DNA from: Gymnorhina tibicen
Taxonomy: Eukaryota > Chordata > Aves > Passeriformes > Artamidae
Length of the DNA stretch: 64,000 nt
Assembly (NCBI GenBank): GCA_013399875.1
Contig: VXAZ01001668.1
Coordinates: 992,001-1,056,000 of the forward strand
Direction: 5' to 3'
The notes below the pieces were generated by a model. It had not been told where the DNA came from. It did no database searches and saw only the letters and a list, made by a program, of their open reading frames with translations. Below are positions 1 to 55,487 of this stretch, in pieces. Position numbers and translations under genes: made by a program. Position 1 is the first letter of the stretch; every line of letters begins with the position of its first letter.

Positions 1-269
1 GAAATAAAAAATTTGAAGTGTAATTTTGACGGGAAGAGGCTGTGGATTGATTTACTCCCCAACTGTTGTGATACAGCAGCTGGTCAGGGATCAAGACCCC
101 ACTGTGGTGGGGGCTGTGGAGGAGAAAGGCGATGTCTGTCCTTCACAGACCTCACTATCAGACACAACTAATGAATGGATACAGACAGGGAGGGAGGCAG
201 AGGGACATATGAGCCACTCTGAGTCAGAGGGTTGCAGCAAACCCACAGCCTAACACTTAAGGATTTTAT

Positions 270-282
270 TGACGTAACGTCA
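270..282. promoter_or_regulatory. Double CRE/bZIP-like palindrome
   Basis: TGACGTAACGTCA joins two inverted TGACGT half sites around one A, resembling a CREB/ATF or PAR-bZIP site. It is isolated, about 8 kb upstream of the promoter, so function is only a possibility. Confidence 0.3.
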
Positions 283-439
283 CAGGAGAATTATAAGGAT
301 AATGAGGATAGTTTCACAGATACTTATAGCTGCCTGGGAAAGAGCACAAAGGTGCCTAAGTGAGTGTTTTAACAAGTGGGAGATAAGGGCTTTTATCCTC
401 AATGGATTAGAGGGCAGAGTTGGTTTCCTGACACTTAAT

Positions 440-1130
440 GAAAGACAAGAACTGGATCATAAAGAACCTTGAAAGTGAAGCTTCTGTTTGATGCAATGGA
501 GAAGAGGGCCCCGAAACCCAAGAGGAGTCTGAGATGGTTTAGTACCATGGCTGGTTTGATGGATAAGGGGGGGACATAACCACGTCTGTTGAGGGGAAGT
601 GAGAAAAACAGGCCACTGTAACAGAGGAAAGAATCTGCTCCGGAGACCTGCACCTTCGGGGGAGCAAGAGAGGGTGGATGCCAAAATGTTACCTGAAGCA
701 GTTTTCAAGAAGGGCAGGATGTGGGACACAGAGGCCCAGGCCAGGGCAGCACCCAGGTGGGGTGATGGGACTGTGCCCAAGGGAGAGAAGGGAAGGAGAT
801 AAGGCTGTGAGTCTGGAGGGAGAGTTAAAGATGTCTTTGAGGTTTTTGATATGCTGAGGTTGTATTGCTGCCAGAAAGGAAGGGAGGAGAGAAAGTGAAG
901 CCAGGGACACAAACACAACATGGGCGGGGGAGGAGAGGCTGAAGGGAAGAAATAACTGAAGAAGTAGGAAGAAAATTAGAGGGTACTGAGCAAAGAAGCC
1001 AGACAAGACAAGATTGTGGGTGATGAATGATGCCAAAGCTCTGGGCAAGCTGAAGAGGATGAGGCTGAAGCGCTGATAGAGAAGTTTGATTAAGATAAGG
1101 CCACTTGCTGTGCTGGGAAGAGCAGTAATC
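440..1130. repeat. Purine-rich tract, possibly a decayed old repeat
   Basis: The + strand is strongly enriched in A and G (many agga, gaag, gggag runs), so the minus strand lacks stops and shows spurious pyrimidine-coded open frames. The order of words such as ggagggagagttaaagatg followed by tttgaggtttttgatatg resembles ancient interspersed-repeat text, but I cannot assign a family. Confidence 0.35.
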
Positions 1131-4100
1131 ATGAGGGCCAGAGGCTGGCATTTGTGTGCCTTTGATCCTTGAATAACAACACATAAAAAACTCTTGCATT
1201 TGTTATTTTCATGCTTAACTTTGTGTCTAAAACCTCTTGCATTTGTGTAGTTCCTTTCACCCTAAATTATTTTACAGAGGTCATTAGTTTGGCCAGCAGA
1301 GATTTTTGAGTGAACCAGAGCAGGTGTCAATTCTGGACACATGGACAATGCAGAAAGGAAAGTGGGAAGCAGCAGCAGGTCCCACAGAATACACAGGTGG
1401 ACTTTCATCTGAAAGTATTAAATTGAAAGCAGATAAAAACCCTCTTTAAAAAAATTAAAAATGAAAAAGAATTCTCTTTACAACCTTCCCCACTGTGACA
1501 GATTATGGGGGAAAAAGTTTTAATGGACCAGTATCTCCTCTCTTATAGCCCTGGAAATAAAACAGTCTGGTTTAAAACTGAAGGCATGATGAATTTGTGC
1601 ATTATCTTCCAGCAGGAGTAACTGTGGATACTATTTTTCCATTTTCTGAGGAAATATGAATAATGAGGAAGTCGATACCCAGTATCTGACACAAAACAAA
1701 GACTGGGCACCCACTTTCTTGTTGCTGCACGATGGTCGCTTGCACCAGCCCAGATAAGAGCTGTGCAAATTATTTTCCAGAATGTCTTAGATGTGAACAG
1801 CAGTGAAAGACGTGATGAAGAAAGCTTTCGTACTATCTGATTAAACAGTCCTAGAAAGGCCTATTTTTGAAATAGCAAGAGAACTGCTGCTTAACACCTA
1901 AAAACATTGTGAAATGCAGTAATCAGCATCAGGGCTCTGCGCAGTAGGGCAGCAAAACATTGCTCTGTAAGGAAGGTGTTGCTTGTTCTCTTCTCCTTTA
2001 TGTATGGCTTTCATTCGTGCAGTGACTCTTCCTCCCTACCCCAGGTTCCCTTCCCTCATTTTCCCCTGAGAAATTCCCTTGTGGCTATCACAGCTCTATT
2101 CTAAGCCTTCCAGTAATCTGCTGCTCACTACTGGTGAGGATGGATCACATCCACAGAGCCATTATTCGAGCAAATCCCTGACTTACATTATTACTGTTTC
2201 TCAGTTTTCCTGCGTTATTGCTCAGAAAACGTCTGCTCCTCTGTGTTCAGCCCTGCAGATGACTGGCTCCACCTCTAGGCCAATTACGGTTGGCTCCACA
2301 GGGTGAGAGCTGTTTATGCTCAGGTTTTTATTTTCGTTTTGGAGAAATCAAACCAGAATGTTTTGTTACATTGATGGCTCTCCGTTACAGGCACATTTCT
2401 ATTGTTACACTTACCTGCTTAAAGTCTAGGAGGAAGAAAAGCTTTCACTCTATTCTTACCATGAAAATCTCCCAAATATTTCCTAAACTTCATATATAAA
2501 TATGTTGATAATGTCCCTTTAAAAAAATGTGTCTCACTACTGAGAGAATACTATTGGCATCAGGCAATATCAAAATACTTTTCACTTTTCACTTTTTTTT
2601 GTTTTTTCAAATGACAGAAGTTCTTGTGCTTTTATACCCAACACATCTTTATATTTGCATTCTCAGCTGAAAAGCTGGAAAGGGAAACATGGATTTAAGA
2701 TTAAAGCTCAAAAGCTTTGGGAGATTCTCTGAAAATATCACTTAATGCATGCTTTTATGTACCTTATTTTACTGGAACCAAAGTTTTCATGGACTCTCAC
2801 ATACCCCCTGAATACATTCTGAGAAAGAAATTAAATACTTAATGACAAAAATAAACAAAATCTGCTCTGGGAAGTCTAGAGTTTGCTTTTTGCTTTTAGT
2901 CAAGAAGCACTTATTTGATAAATGGGGTGCTTTTAGAGATCTTACAAGAGATTGCACACCCGAGTGGAGGTGGAGGCTCAGCAGAAGATTACTGGGAGAT
3001 AATGGAGCAAGTCAAATGAGAAAACATGATGAAACAGCAGAAAATTTACGTGCTGTTTTGCTTCTTCCTTTTGCATTAATAAAACTGGGGGTTTTGTGTT
3101 TATTTCCAAATGCTGCCACGTGCTGGATAATCTTCCCATTCCCGTGGTCCCAGCTGTGGACAGCTAATGCCAGGCTGGGAAACAGCACTGGGGAGACAGC
3201 CTGGGCAGCTCCAGGTGCCTGGTTCTGTAAGGGACTGAACACATTTTCAGAGCCTCCTTTCTGTTGTTTGCACTGGCCCGGTGTCACCCAGATAAATGAG
3301 ACTGGCTGACCAAAGGCCCAAAAACCAGCCAAAATGAGGTTACTAATGAATAGCAGGCAATATATTTTATTATTTAACGTGAGTTTCCTTTGATATTGGC
3401 TCATGGCACAGAATAGTCTGGTCATGCCTGTAGTTAGAAGGATTAACCCATATCACGTGCCACAAAATCGCTTGTAGTGCAATTATGCTAAAAGAATTGT
3501 GCTTTGTCTTGGTGCTGTAAAACCAAACCCAGACGAGCGAAATATCCATCCTGTTTTACGGGGTACACACGCCACCCACCCTGCAGCCCTCAGGGCTGGG
3601 CTTAGGACACTTTTATGTGCCTGACTGATGTGACAGAGCATCCAAAGTGTGCTCAGCTGCGGCTCTGGCCCAGGGAACACGGCTGTGCCGGGCTGGCTTG
3701 TCTCCTGTTCCCATGGGCCAAATACTGAGCTATTCTCATATGCAGGAACTCGGTGACAGAGACCTTGAGATAATCCTGTTAAATAATTTATGAGGGAGGA
3801 ACATGTCAGGACTTGGCAGAGAAAGGTGACAGGACATACACAACATAGGGCAGGTATGGAGTGAACCTTAAGCTCTGAGCTTAAACAGAGCTTGTGGACA
3901 AAAGGGCACCGGTTTTATGGGAATCTAGGTGAGGCTGGTCATGTTAATTATAGCAAATTAGTGTACTCAGGGCCCTCACACCAGGCACAGTTGATGCAGG
4001 GAATGGGACCACTAGTGGGGAAACTGGAAAAATTTCACAATGTAGTCATTGTGCTTTTAATACCTTGATGGTGAGAGCATTCAGACGGAGAAGGCAGAGC

Positions 4101-5820
4101 TGGTTTGAAAATGCATTTTCATTTTAAACATTTTCACGCAGCTCTGGGTCCTGTCCTCTTTGTAAGGCTGAGAAGTAGGAGTACAGCCTTGCTGAAGGAC
4201 AGAAGCAGGGACACACTTGAACCTTATATAAAACTATCCCATGTACCCTAAGTGCAAATTATCAAGCTGAGTTTTTGCATACACACCCAGGGGTACCAGG
4301 AGCAGATCATGGTGTGACTCTTTTGTTCATTTCAGGAGAATATGATCTGATTTGACTCTGTATTTTTGTTGTGCCCTGCAAAGCAGCTGTATGGGACAGT
4401 ACAGGGAAAGGACAGACATCCCTGGAGTGCTCCTGTTCGGCTTTGATCAGCAGCTCACATCTACCCTGCTGTTCCCCGGCTGTTCCCTGGCTGTGTGCTT
4501 CTCTTCTCCACCAAAGGCACTCTGCTGGCACCTGGCAAGAGCACGCTCCTGCTGTCTTGGTGGGGATTAGCTGGAATTTCCTTTGTTCACAGTAGACCTT
4601 CTGCCTGTGGAGGATGGCAAGGATTGTTCTTCTTTAGGCAGGTGATTTCTGCTTTTGCTGCGACACCTTCCACTGAACTCAGAAATTGATACTGCTGGTA
4701 AAATGTGTGAACATCCCAAGGACTTATGACATAAAGTGTGGTTTTTTGTTGTTTTTTTTTCACTAGGCAGAGACCAACTGAGACATCAGGACGAAATGAG
4801 AGAGACTGTATAGTCAGTGCTCACAAATTTTATATATAGTCAAGAAACACTAAGGGTGGTCTCTCCATCCCGTAACTGGCACAGTTTCAAGAAAACTTCA
4901 CACTGATCAGCTTGCCCAAAGTGGGAGCTGCTACTGAAAGGGGTATGCCACAAATTGCCACACTGCAGAGGGCCTATCAGTTCCCTGTGCCTGAGCAAAT
5001 CATCAATTGTCAAAATATGTCTCAAAAATAACGAGCACCTAAACCTCCTTTTAGGTTTTTCTGCTCTCTGCCAGCACTCAGCAAGGGGCTGTCTTATTAA
5101 GCATTGAAAGAGCTGTGTTGCATGCTCCTCCTGACACACTGCTATTTAAGGCTCTGCTTAGCATTAATTTTCCTTTCTCGTCGGAATTATTTTCTTTTTT
5201 TATTTGGTTTTTAGAACCAGAGCAATAAATCTGAAAAGCATTTTACATGCTGTGTTAGGGCTTGATTGAAATCCCATTGAAATCAATGAATGCTTTCCTA
5301 CTGACTGCAGCGGAACTGGTGCTTGGGAAATAAGGAAGAAATATCTTTTAAAATAAAAATTGTATCCGTGTCATAATGTTTATAACCAATAGCAGGAAAT
5401 AAACCAAAACATGCAAGTCTTTTCCCAACATGTCTCATATATCATTTAACTGCTACCTATATACATCCAGCTGGGACATGGAGTGCAGAAACAGCTCTTC
5501 TGGGGTACGTAATAATTCTGCTTTATAAACACAAATAAATGAGAAAAACAAAATCCCCTTATCTGATTGATACAAATGTTCCTATGAAATTGAAATTATG
5601 CAAGAGGAAACATCCAGCAGAAGCAAGTGTCACAGTCTGCTTCTGAGAACCTGGAAGGAAAAGCTTCCTTGTAGTCTCATTTCTGTGAAGCTCTGTGTAG
5701 AAAACATTTCTTTAATGCCTCACGCTTTCCATGGATGGGTACTGTTAGGAAATTTTTATCTTCCCTTCTAATTTGTAGCAAAGCTTGTGGCTGTGACCTG
5801 GTTATCGAAAGTTGTGAGCT

Positions 5821-5850
5821 AAAAAAAAAAAAAAAAAGAAGAAGAAAAAA
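5821..5850. repeat. A-rich simple repeat
   Basis: A run of 17 A is followed by gaagaagaaaaaaa. It has no gene or CR1 end attached and is a simple low-complexity tract. Confidence 0.8.
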
Positions 5851-7794
5851 ACCATGATGAAGATGTAACAAACGCTTGTGATACTTGTCTGGGTAATTAC
5901 ATACAGATCCGGGAGACTGAAAGTGTGACATCTGCATGTTACTTTGTCATCGAAATTGCTGCAGTCTACTGACGAGCTAGTTACAATAGAGACAAGTCTC
6001 AAGTCTCCGGGGACGTTACAGAGACGTGAGGATCCTCAGGTCTTGTCAGAATTGTATTTTTATGCGGTATTCTCAGCTAATAGCGAAAGTAATTATAGTT
6101 GTGGTATTTCAAAATGTAACTTTGCCAAGAAAGTATTTAAAGCCTGAGTCGAATTTTCACTTGCTGACGAGGAAAAAAGGAAACGGCGCAGAGAAGTCTC
6201 CGTGCAAAAAAGAAGTGCTGCTGCAGTGATGAACCATTTGATAGTGCCTTTATCAGCATGCAGGCGTATTTTGAATAGCATGAGCCATGGATGACTGTTG
6301 CAGCTTGTCATTCGCCTTATGGGAGGCAAGAAAGGGCTGATTGTTTGATTGGTAAGATGAGCTGCCTTGTTGCACAAGGCAACGGAGGAAAGCCGGCAGA
6401 GAAATGCTTGGTGAAGTATTTCCTAAGCTTGCTTGGATTCCTGCCACAAGGAAGTGCAGTGAGTGTAGTCACAGTGAATGGAACATTGTGAAAAGGAATT
6501 AGAAGGGCAGCGTACCTTTAAAGGTTGTGGTAAAACCCCCCAAACAACAAATCAAACCAACCCAACCAAACCCTGAGCTGGTCAGTAAATTACAGAGACG
6601 GCAACAGAAACAGGTGTGGGCAACAAGAGAGTAGGAAAGAGAAAAGAAGACATTTTAGAGCTGAAAACAAAAAGAAGAAATTCTAGAACTGAAAAATGCT
6701 GGGTTTGCCTTACTTTTCCACTGCTCTCAGATGTTAACATAAGCACTTTTGAAATTAGTAAAACAAAGATAAAACTCTGCTGATAGGAGTAAGTTTCTGA
6801 TTCTTCCTCAGGTCACAATGTTTTTAAATACTGGCAGACAATCTGAGACCCACTCCTGAGATGAGCAAGAGCAGGTGAGTGGGAGGCTACAGTGGAGTTG
6901 CTCTGAGGGCTGAGAACACAAACACGTCTTCCTTGAAGCAGTGAAGATATGCAAACTCCATTTACTTTTCTTTGTGGTTATCAGAGAATCATAGCAATTA
7001 TCTAAGCCGAGAATGGTTTGCTGCTTTAGCTTTCCAGGTTTAACATCCATTAGAAATGACTCTACTGATACTTGCATTACATGGCACATCCAACTAACTA
7101 AACACAAATTGTAGCAGAGTGAACAAAAATGTCCTGTCTGTTCTCTTTCCAGGTGTGGTTAAGGTGTAGATAGAAACAAATCAACAGCCAAAGCAGGCCT
7201 GTGAATATGCTGAACCTGTAATCTGAGATCTGTGCCTGATGTGCCAAATCAGCCTTTGGACTCTGAGACTGAATTGTGACTTGCTGGTGTTTACCAAGAT
7301 GGAAAATGGAGAGAAATGTCGGTTGGTTTGAGCAGAGCATTGATGTTCAAGGTGTGATCTTCATATCTAAGGAAAACACTGCTAGTTCAAAAATGTACAA
7401 AGCCCCCCCCATGCAATAGGGACAAACTGTTTTAATCACTTGCCGTTATCAAAGCAACCTGAGATGGTTCCACAGTGCTGTGAAATCAGTGGCATCTTCT
7501 GCTTTTATAAAACAGAACAATTTTGTTTCATGCTAAAATAGAACCTGGTGTTTCTACTTGGAAAACAAATGACATGCTTTTCACTTTTTATGAGACATTT
7601 TGGAAGGAAGGCAAGGCACCTCTGATTTTATCTATGTTCTTCACTTTTTTTTTTGTTTGCCAAGAACCCACACAGTGGAAATCTATTTTCAGTAAAAACC
7701 CCACTACTCATTTCCCTTCTTCCATCACAGTACCCAGGTGAAAATGAAAATAAAACTTAAAGTAAGTGTACTTGATGGCAACTAGGCAATAACA

Positions 7795-8090
7795 TCAGAG
7801 AATCATGGAATGTGAAGAGGTTGGAAGGGACGTTAAAGATCATCTAGTCCCAAACCCTATGCCATGGACAGGGGCACCTTCCACTAGACCGGGCTGCTCA
7901 AGGCTCATCCAAAGTGGCCCTGAACAGTGCCAGGTATCCATGACTTCCATAGGCAACCTGTCCCACTGTCTCACCACACTCACAGGAAAGAATTTCTTCC
8001 TAACACCTGACCTAAATTTCCCCTCCTTCAATTTGTATCCATTACTCCTTGTCCTGCGACTCCAGTTCTTGGCGAGGAGCATATTAAAAA
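7795..8090 (-). mobile_element. CR1 LINE 3' fragment (about 295 bp)
   Basis: In + orientation it reads agaatcatggaatg, ggttggaagggacgttaaag, atcatctagtccc, then the cacaggaaagaatttcttcc segment. This is the typical reverse-complement text of avian CR1 3' ends, so the element is inserted on the minus strand. It is 5'-truncated and abuts the CpG island. Confidence 0.92.
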
Positions 8091-8230
8091 ATACTTTTTA
8101 ACTGTTACATTGTTTATCGCAAGACAAACGGGTTTATACACTGTTTGTGCAGGCTGTTCCCCCTGTTAACGGGAGAACGGAAGCGCTGTGAGGGAGCCGC
8201 GTTGTGCGGGCACGTCACAGGTCCCCGAAC

Positions 8231-8315
8231 AGGTTGGGCTGGAAGGGACCTTAAGGATCGCTTGGCCCCAAGCCGCGCCGTGGGCAGGGACACCTTGCAG
8301 CAGCCCGGGCTGGTG
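8231..8315 (-). mobile_element. Short CR1 fragment inside the CACUL1 CpG island
   Basis: The words aggttgggctggaaggga, ccttaagga and gggcagggacaccttgcagc match the CR1 3' end in reverse complement. The surrounding bases are GC-rich, and the fragment itself has gained CpGs (aagccgcgccgtggg), so it has been absorbed into the island. Confidence 0.82.
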
Positions 8316-8584
8316 CGGCGGAGCGGGGACGGGGTGTGACATCCCGATCCACGGCCGCTCCCTTTTCCACAGCGTTATCCCCTCACGGCCGCCGCGGGCC
8401 CGCCAGGGGGCGCTGTCGGCACGGGGCCCGCTCTCCGCTCGGGCCCTGCCGGAGCCTCCCCGCTCCAGGGAAAACCTCCCTGGGATCGGGGAACCGGGAA
8501 GCGCGAACCCCGGGCGCGGGCGGGGACGGACCCCGCGCCGACCGCGCCTCCTTCCGCGCTGCGCCTGTCGCTCCGCCCAGCGGG

Positions 8585-8603
8585 ACTACATCCCCCAGCA
8601 TGC
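8585..8603 (+). promoter_or_regulatory. ZNF143 (STAF/SBS)-type promoter element
   Basis: The sequence ACTACATCCCCCAGCATGC closely fits the vertebrate ACTACAnnTCCCAGCATGC consensus bound by ZNF143, with one mismatch in the core (CCCCCAG for TCCCAG spacing/letter). It lies about 110 bp upstream of the gap in exon 1, the usual place for this element relative to the start site in TATA-less CpG-island promoters. Confidence 0.75.
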
Positions 8604-8709
8604 CCCGCGGCGGTGTCGCCCGGCGCGGTCGTCGTGTTCCGCCCGGCGCGAAGTGTCGCGCGGCGCGGCCGGAGCTGGGCTGGGGCCCGGGCCGAGCCCG
8701 CCGAGCCCC

Positions 8710-8717
8710 NNNNNNNN
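8710..8717. other. Assembly gap (8 N) inside CACUL1 exon 1
   Basis: Eight Ns interrupt extremely GC-rich sequence. The N count is far too small for what is missing: about 90 residues (about 270 nt) of N-terminal coding sequence expected for CACUL1 are not found on either side. Confidence 0.9.
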
Positions 8718-51964
<43,247 letters not shown>

Positions 51965-52407
51965 TGAATATACTGGATCAGCTTCTATTCCTAGCCAGAA
52001 CAGACACTGGAGGAGCACAGGTGGTATCTGGAGCCTCCTTTGGCAACTGCTGATACTCAAGCTCTGACACGAACTATGCCTCAAAGAAGAGTTTTGGACT
52101 TTCTTCTTTATATATTAAAATGTCAGTTGCTGCTACAGTTGGGATGACTTTGAAAGACACAATTCCTTGGTCCTGCCTATCAACAAGCTCTTGTTCTGTG
52201 ACCTTTGTGAGGAATGCACCTTGAAAAACAACCCTTTCAAAGTGGAAATGGGCAGCCGAAATCAGCAGCTTCCAAAAGCGTTAGAATGGGAGAACCTTTT
52301 TGCACTCTTTTCTTAATATTAAGGACATTCTTAAAACTAGTTAACACGTCAGTGTATTAGATTTTAAACTTCAAGTTATTTTCTGGAGCTTCTACTTAAA
52401 TAATAAG

Positions 52408-52413
52408 AATAAA
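52408..52413 (+). terminator. Proximal polyadenylation signal AATAAA
   Basis: First canonical AATAAA after the CACUL1 stop, about 445 nt downstream, followed by a T/G-rich stretch (ttgcagtatttgtttgttag) typical of a downstream element. Confidence 0.55.
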
Positions 52414-52869
52414 ATTTCATTATTTTGCAGTATTTGTTTGTTAGTTTAAAACCTGTCACCTTTTGAGAGTTGGTCCCATATAAATGTATCTTCTGTCAGG
52501 GAGTTTTGAATTCCAGATTTTTCCTTTATCTCTTTTTTTTGTTACTTGGTATTTTGAAATCTGTTTTCCTATGTGTTTGTACTCTGTGCCTTCAGCTTGT
52601 GCACTTTGCGACTTTATAGACCATATTTTGTTACTGCAAAATGTGTTCTTGAGGAAAAACTTGATGTGAACAAACATGCTGCAAAGTTGCACTTTTCTCT
52701 TGCATTAATGGGAAGCAAATATAAGGAGGAAGGAAGAAAAGTTGAACCTATCACCATCACTAATAATGACTTGGAAGTTTGTCCCCATTTATTTTTCACA
52801 TGTGTTAGTGTTAAATGCAGGGACCAGCTCTGGTAGAATCCCCCTCACTGACTTTTCATTGGCCTCAGG

Positions 52870-52931
52870 AGTTGGACCTGGATGATCCTTGTCCCTTCCA
52901 ACTCAGACTATTCTGTGATTCTGTGATTCCA
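52870..52931 (+). mobile_element. CR1 3' terminus in the CACUL1 3' UTR region
   Basis: gttggacctggatgatcctt, gtcccttccaactcagacta and two copies of ATTCTGTG form the sense CR1 3' end with its terminal microsatellite-like octamers. Confidence 0.88.
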
Positions 52932-54352
52932 TAATTGCAATAGATGGAGATGAGAATTCCAGACTGAACAAAATACCAAGATGTGGTTTATGTTGTGCTC
53001 TGCAGAAACATTGTGGGCAAAACTCTCCAGTCTGGTAGGTCTGCAAAGTGCATCTCTATCAGCAACAGATTTGCACTGGGCTGAACAACGGTACCTGTCC
53101 AACATCACCTTGTGGCTCCTGTGCCATTTCTCCTGGTGGGGGGATGTGATGGGGCTGTGACAGTGGATGTAGTCAGAATCAGGGATTTGAGGAGTGGTGT
53201 AAAGTGTGCACGTGCCCATCTGCCTCCTGCCTCCAGTCTTGCGAACTGGAGATCCAGCTGAGCCCAGTTCCAGGGGATCTGGGCCTAGGGGCTAAGTCTG
53301 GTCATTGTGATGTGGATTTTAATCTGCAGTATGGCTAATGCAGCTCTTTCGTGAGGGGAGGAACATACTTGAAAAAGCAGTTTGATTACAGGGTTTGGGG
53401 TTTTTTTTCATTCCTATGGATTTATTTTTTATCACCGTTAGTTATGAAGAGAAATAGGTTGGTAATATAAAAAAAAGTCTTTCTGAAGTGAAATAAAAGT
53501 TTGTTCAGTTTTGTCTGGCACAACTCTTATGCCTGTTTTAAAAAACAACACAAAATACCAACACAACTCCTTTCATGCATGTATGGGTTCATTACAAAAT
53601 GCAAGAATAAAAGAAAAAGATGCGGCAGGGACAAAGTTTCTTTTTGTTTTGTATCCAGGCTTTATGTCAGTGAATTTAATTCCATCAGTGTCTCATCAGC
53701 CACTTTGGCAATGTGGTTTGGTTGGAGGGTGGGGGAGGAAGAATGAGTTTGATACTGCTGGGATTGACAGATTCAAATATTATTTCCCTGTGTGTTTCTT
53801 TGCATATTTGCAAAGCCTGTTTAATTTTGAGGAAGAGTTTCTTTTCAAATTAAAACCTAATGCTTCAGTGTTTTGTGTTCAATGTAGAACAATGCCAGCA
53901 GCCTGAACTCATCCCCAGTAGTGTAAACCAAGCCACTCTGAGTAGGGGTTTTCAGGTATTGGTAGTGTCTGCTTCAACTTTGCTACCAGCTACTTAAGTT
54001 GGAGCAGAATTAGATAAAATCAGGGGGTTTGAAAATTTTGTTGAAGTGTGCTGTGGAGAAGTTAATGAAGGCTAATAAGGAACAAAAGTAATTTGCCAGC
54101 TTCCAAGTTTTTAAAGTTTTGGCTTTAAACAAAAATAAAACCTCTTACAGTGTCCTTAGCTTTAAAAATCACTGTCTTGTGAAATGGCAATATTCTTGAG
54201 TTAAGAATAGATGCATTAACCTAATTTGGTTAAAGTTTGTTTACAACTTCATTACCATCCTAGTTCACACAGTACAGTAACCAAGCTCTGTCATCTCTGT
54301 CAAGGGATCACAGTTTTTCTCTGTTCTCAAAGTGGTTTTACTGGTTCAGGTT

Positions 54353-54360
54353 TGTAAATA
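54353..54360 (+). promoter_or_regulatory. Pumilio response element TGTAAATA
   Basis: Exact match to TGTANATA. It would be meaningful only if the distal 3' UTR is used. Confidence 0.3.
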
Positions 54361-55462
54361 ACATGTACTGCTTTTGCCTCATGTCTGAGGCAAGGGTTTA
54401 ACATTCATTTTCCATTGCATTATGTTTGGGACACAAACTTCTAGAGTGACAATTCCATCAAAGGTAAAGCATTTCTGTCAGTGTGGTCCACTGTGTATGC
54501 ACTGAGTAGGGCTTGGATGCTTCTAGTCCTGTGTAGCATTGTCACCACTGGCCCCCATGCCTGAGAAATCTGTTTGTTAAGCACTGTATTATGTTGTAAA
54601 TTTGGCATTACAATCCTGTATGTTTTGGCATTATCTCCATAATGCTGAAATGTGTTTATCTGTTGAAGACATTACCATTGTGACTGAGCATGGAACAGAA
54701 TACAGGATACTATACTAAATTATTTTGTTTCTCTGTAAACTTGCATTTTACTTACAGTCAAACTAACTCAGCCAACTTGAGCATTGGTACTGTAAAGCCA
54801 CAATTACCAACAGCATGATCCTAACTTCAGTATTTAATTTAACCAAATAACTTGTGGTGAATCTGTTGCATCTGTAGCTTACTCTGTTAAGCAGTAAAGT
54901 TGGTTATACAATGGGTGTCCTCTTTATGTTGCACTGGTTCTATAGCCAAGCTTGCTACATTAAAATATTTTTAGATTAATTTCATTTCTTTATTTGAGAA
55001 GTCGAAATATTTAAATTCAGCATGCTGACTAATGGTTGGCAATTGTTGATACATGGTTAAGATGGTCTTTGCTACAAATAATGGGGTGGGAGGGTCTAAG
55101 CAGATAAGTACCCAACTCTTCTTCAGCTGCATCTCCCTTCTGCAGTTGTTGGGGAAATGTTTACAGATTAATGCATTGAAGAAGAAGTTTTTGACTCCTG
55201 CAGTTTGGTAGAAATATGATCAGCCAATCTCATCCCTTTTAATTTGTCCCTGACATGATTATTTACGTTCTAAAAAGTAAGAAAACCAAACAAAAGCCCC
55301 AAGAACTACAAAGGGCATGTTTTGAGTGACCGAAAAATGTTTTTCACGTACACTGTGACAACCCCAGTGAAAGGAGTATTCTGTAGAACTATGGAATAAA
55401 AAACAACCACTTGAATTTGGCTCCTGTCATCAACCCAGCTCCAGCAGAGAGAAAACAAAGAA

Positions 55463-55487
55463 TTTTGTTTTGTTTTGTTTTGTTTTT
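55463..55487. repeat. (TTTTG)n short tandem repeat
   Basis: About five units of ttttg, followed by T-rich sequence just past the last candidate polyadenylation signal. Confidence 0.85.

Larger units (their letters stand above)
1..7794. other. Upstream intergenic DNA
   Basis: No gene is supported here. The content is AT-rich single-copy-looking sequence with a purine-rich tract (440-1130), a bZIP-like palindrome (270-282), an A-run (5821-5850) and an A/C-rich low-complexity patch (about 6530-6572). Open frames are short and lack splice-linked or domain support. Confidence 0.7.
51965..55400 (+). other. CACUL1 3' UTR and flank, end unresolved
   Basis: The sequence after the stop is AT-rich and lacks a supported gene. 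Candidate polyadenylation signals are AATAAA at 52408-52413, 53492-53497, 53606-53611, 54134-54139 and 55395-55400, plus ATTAAA at 54959-54964. A CR1 fragment lies at about 52870-52931. A Pumilio-type TGTAAATA is at 54353-54360. A long 3' UTR is plausible, but the actual end cannot be decided from sequence. Confidence 0.6.

Noticed and set aside
457..1199. Three overlapping minus-strand open frames of 124-154 codons
   Set aside because: They translate the pyrimidine complement of a purine-rich tract (Ser, Leu, Pro, Phe-rich) and have no motif, so stop depletion explains them.
7805..8101. Open frames on both strands at the upstream CR1 fragment
   Set aside because: The sequence is the non-coding 3' end region of a truncated CR1 element, not a gene.
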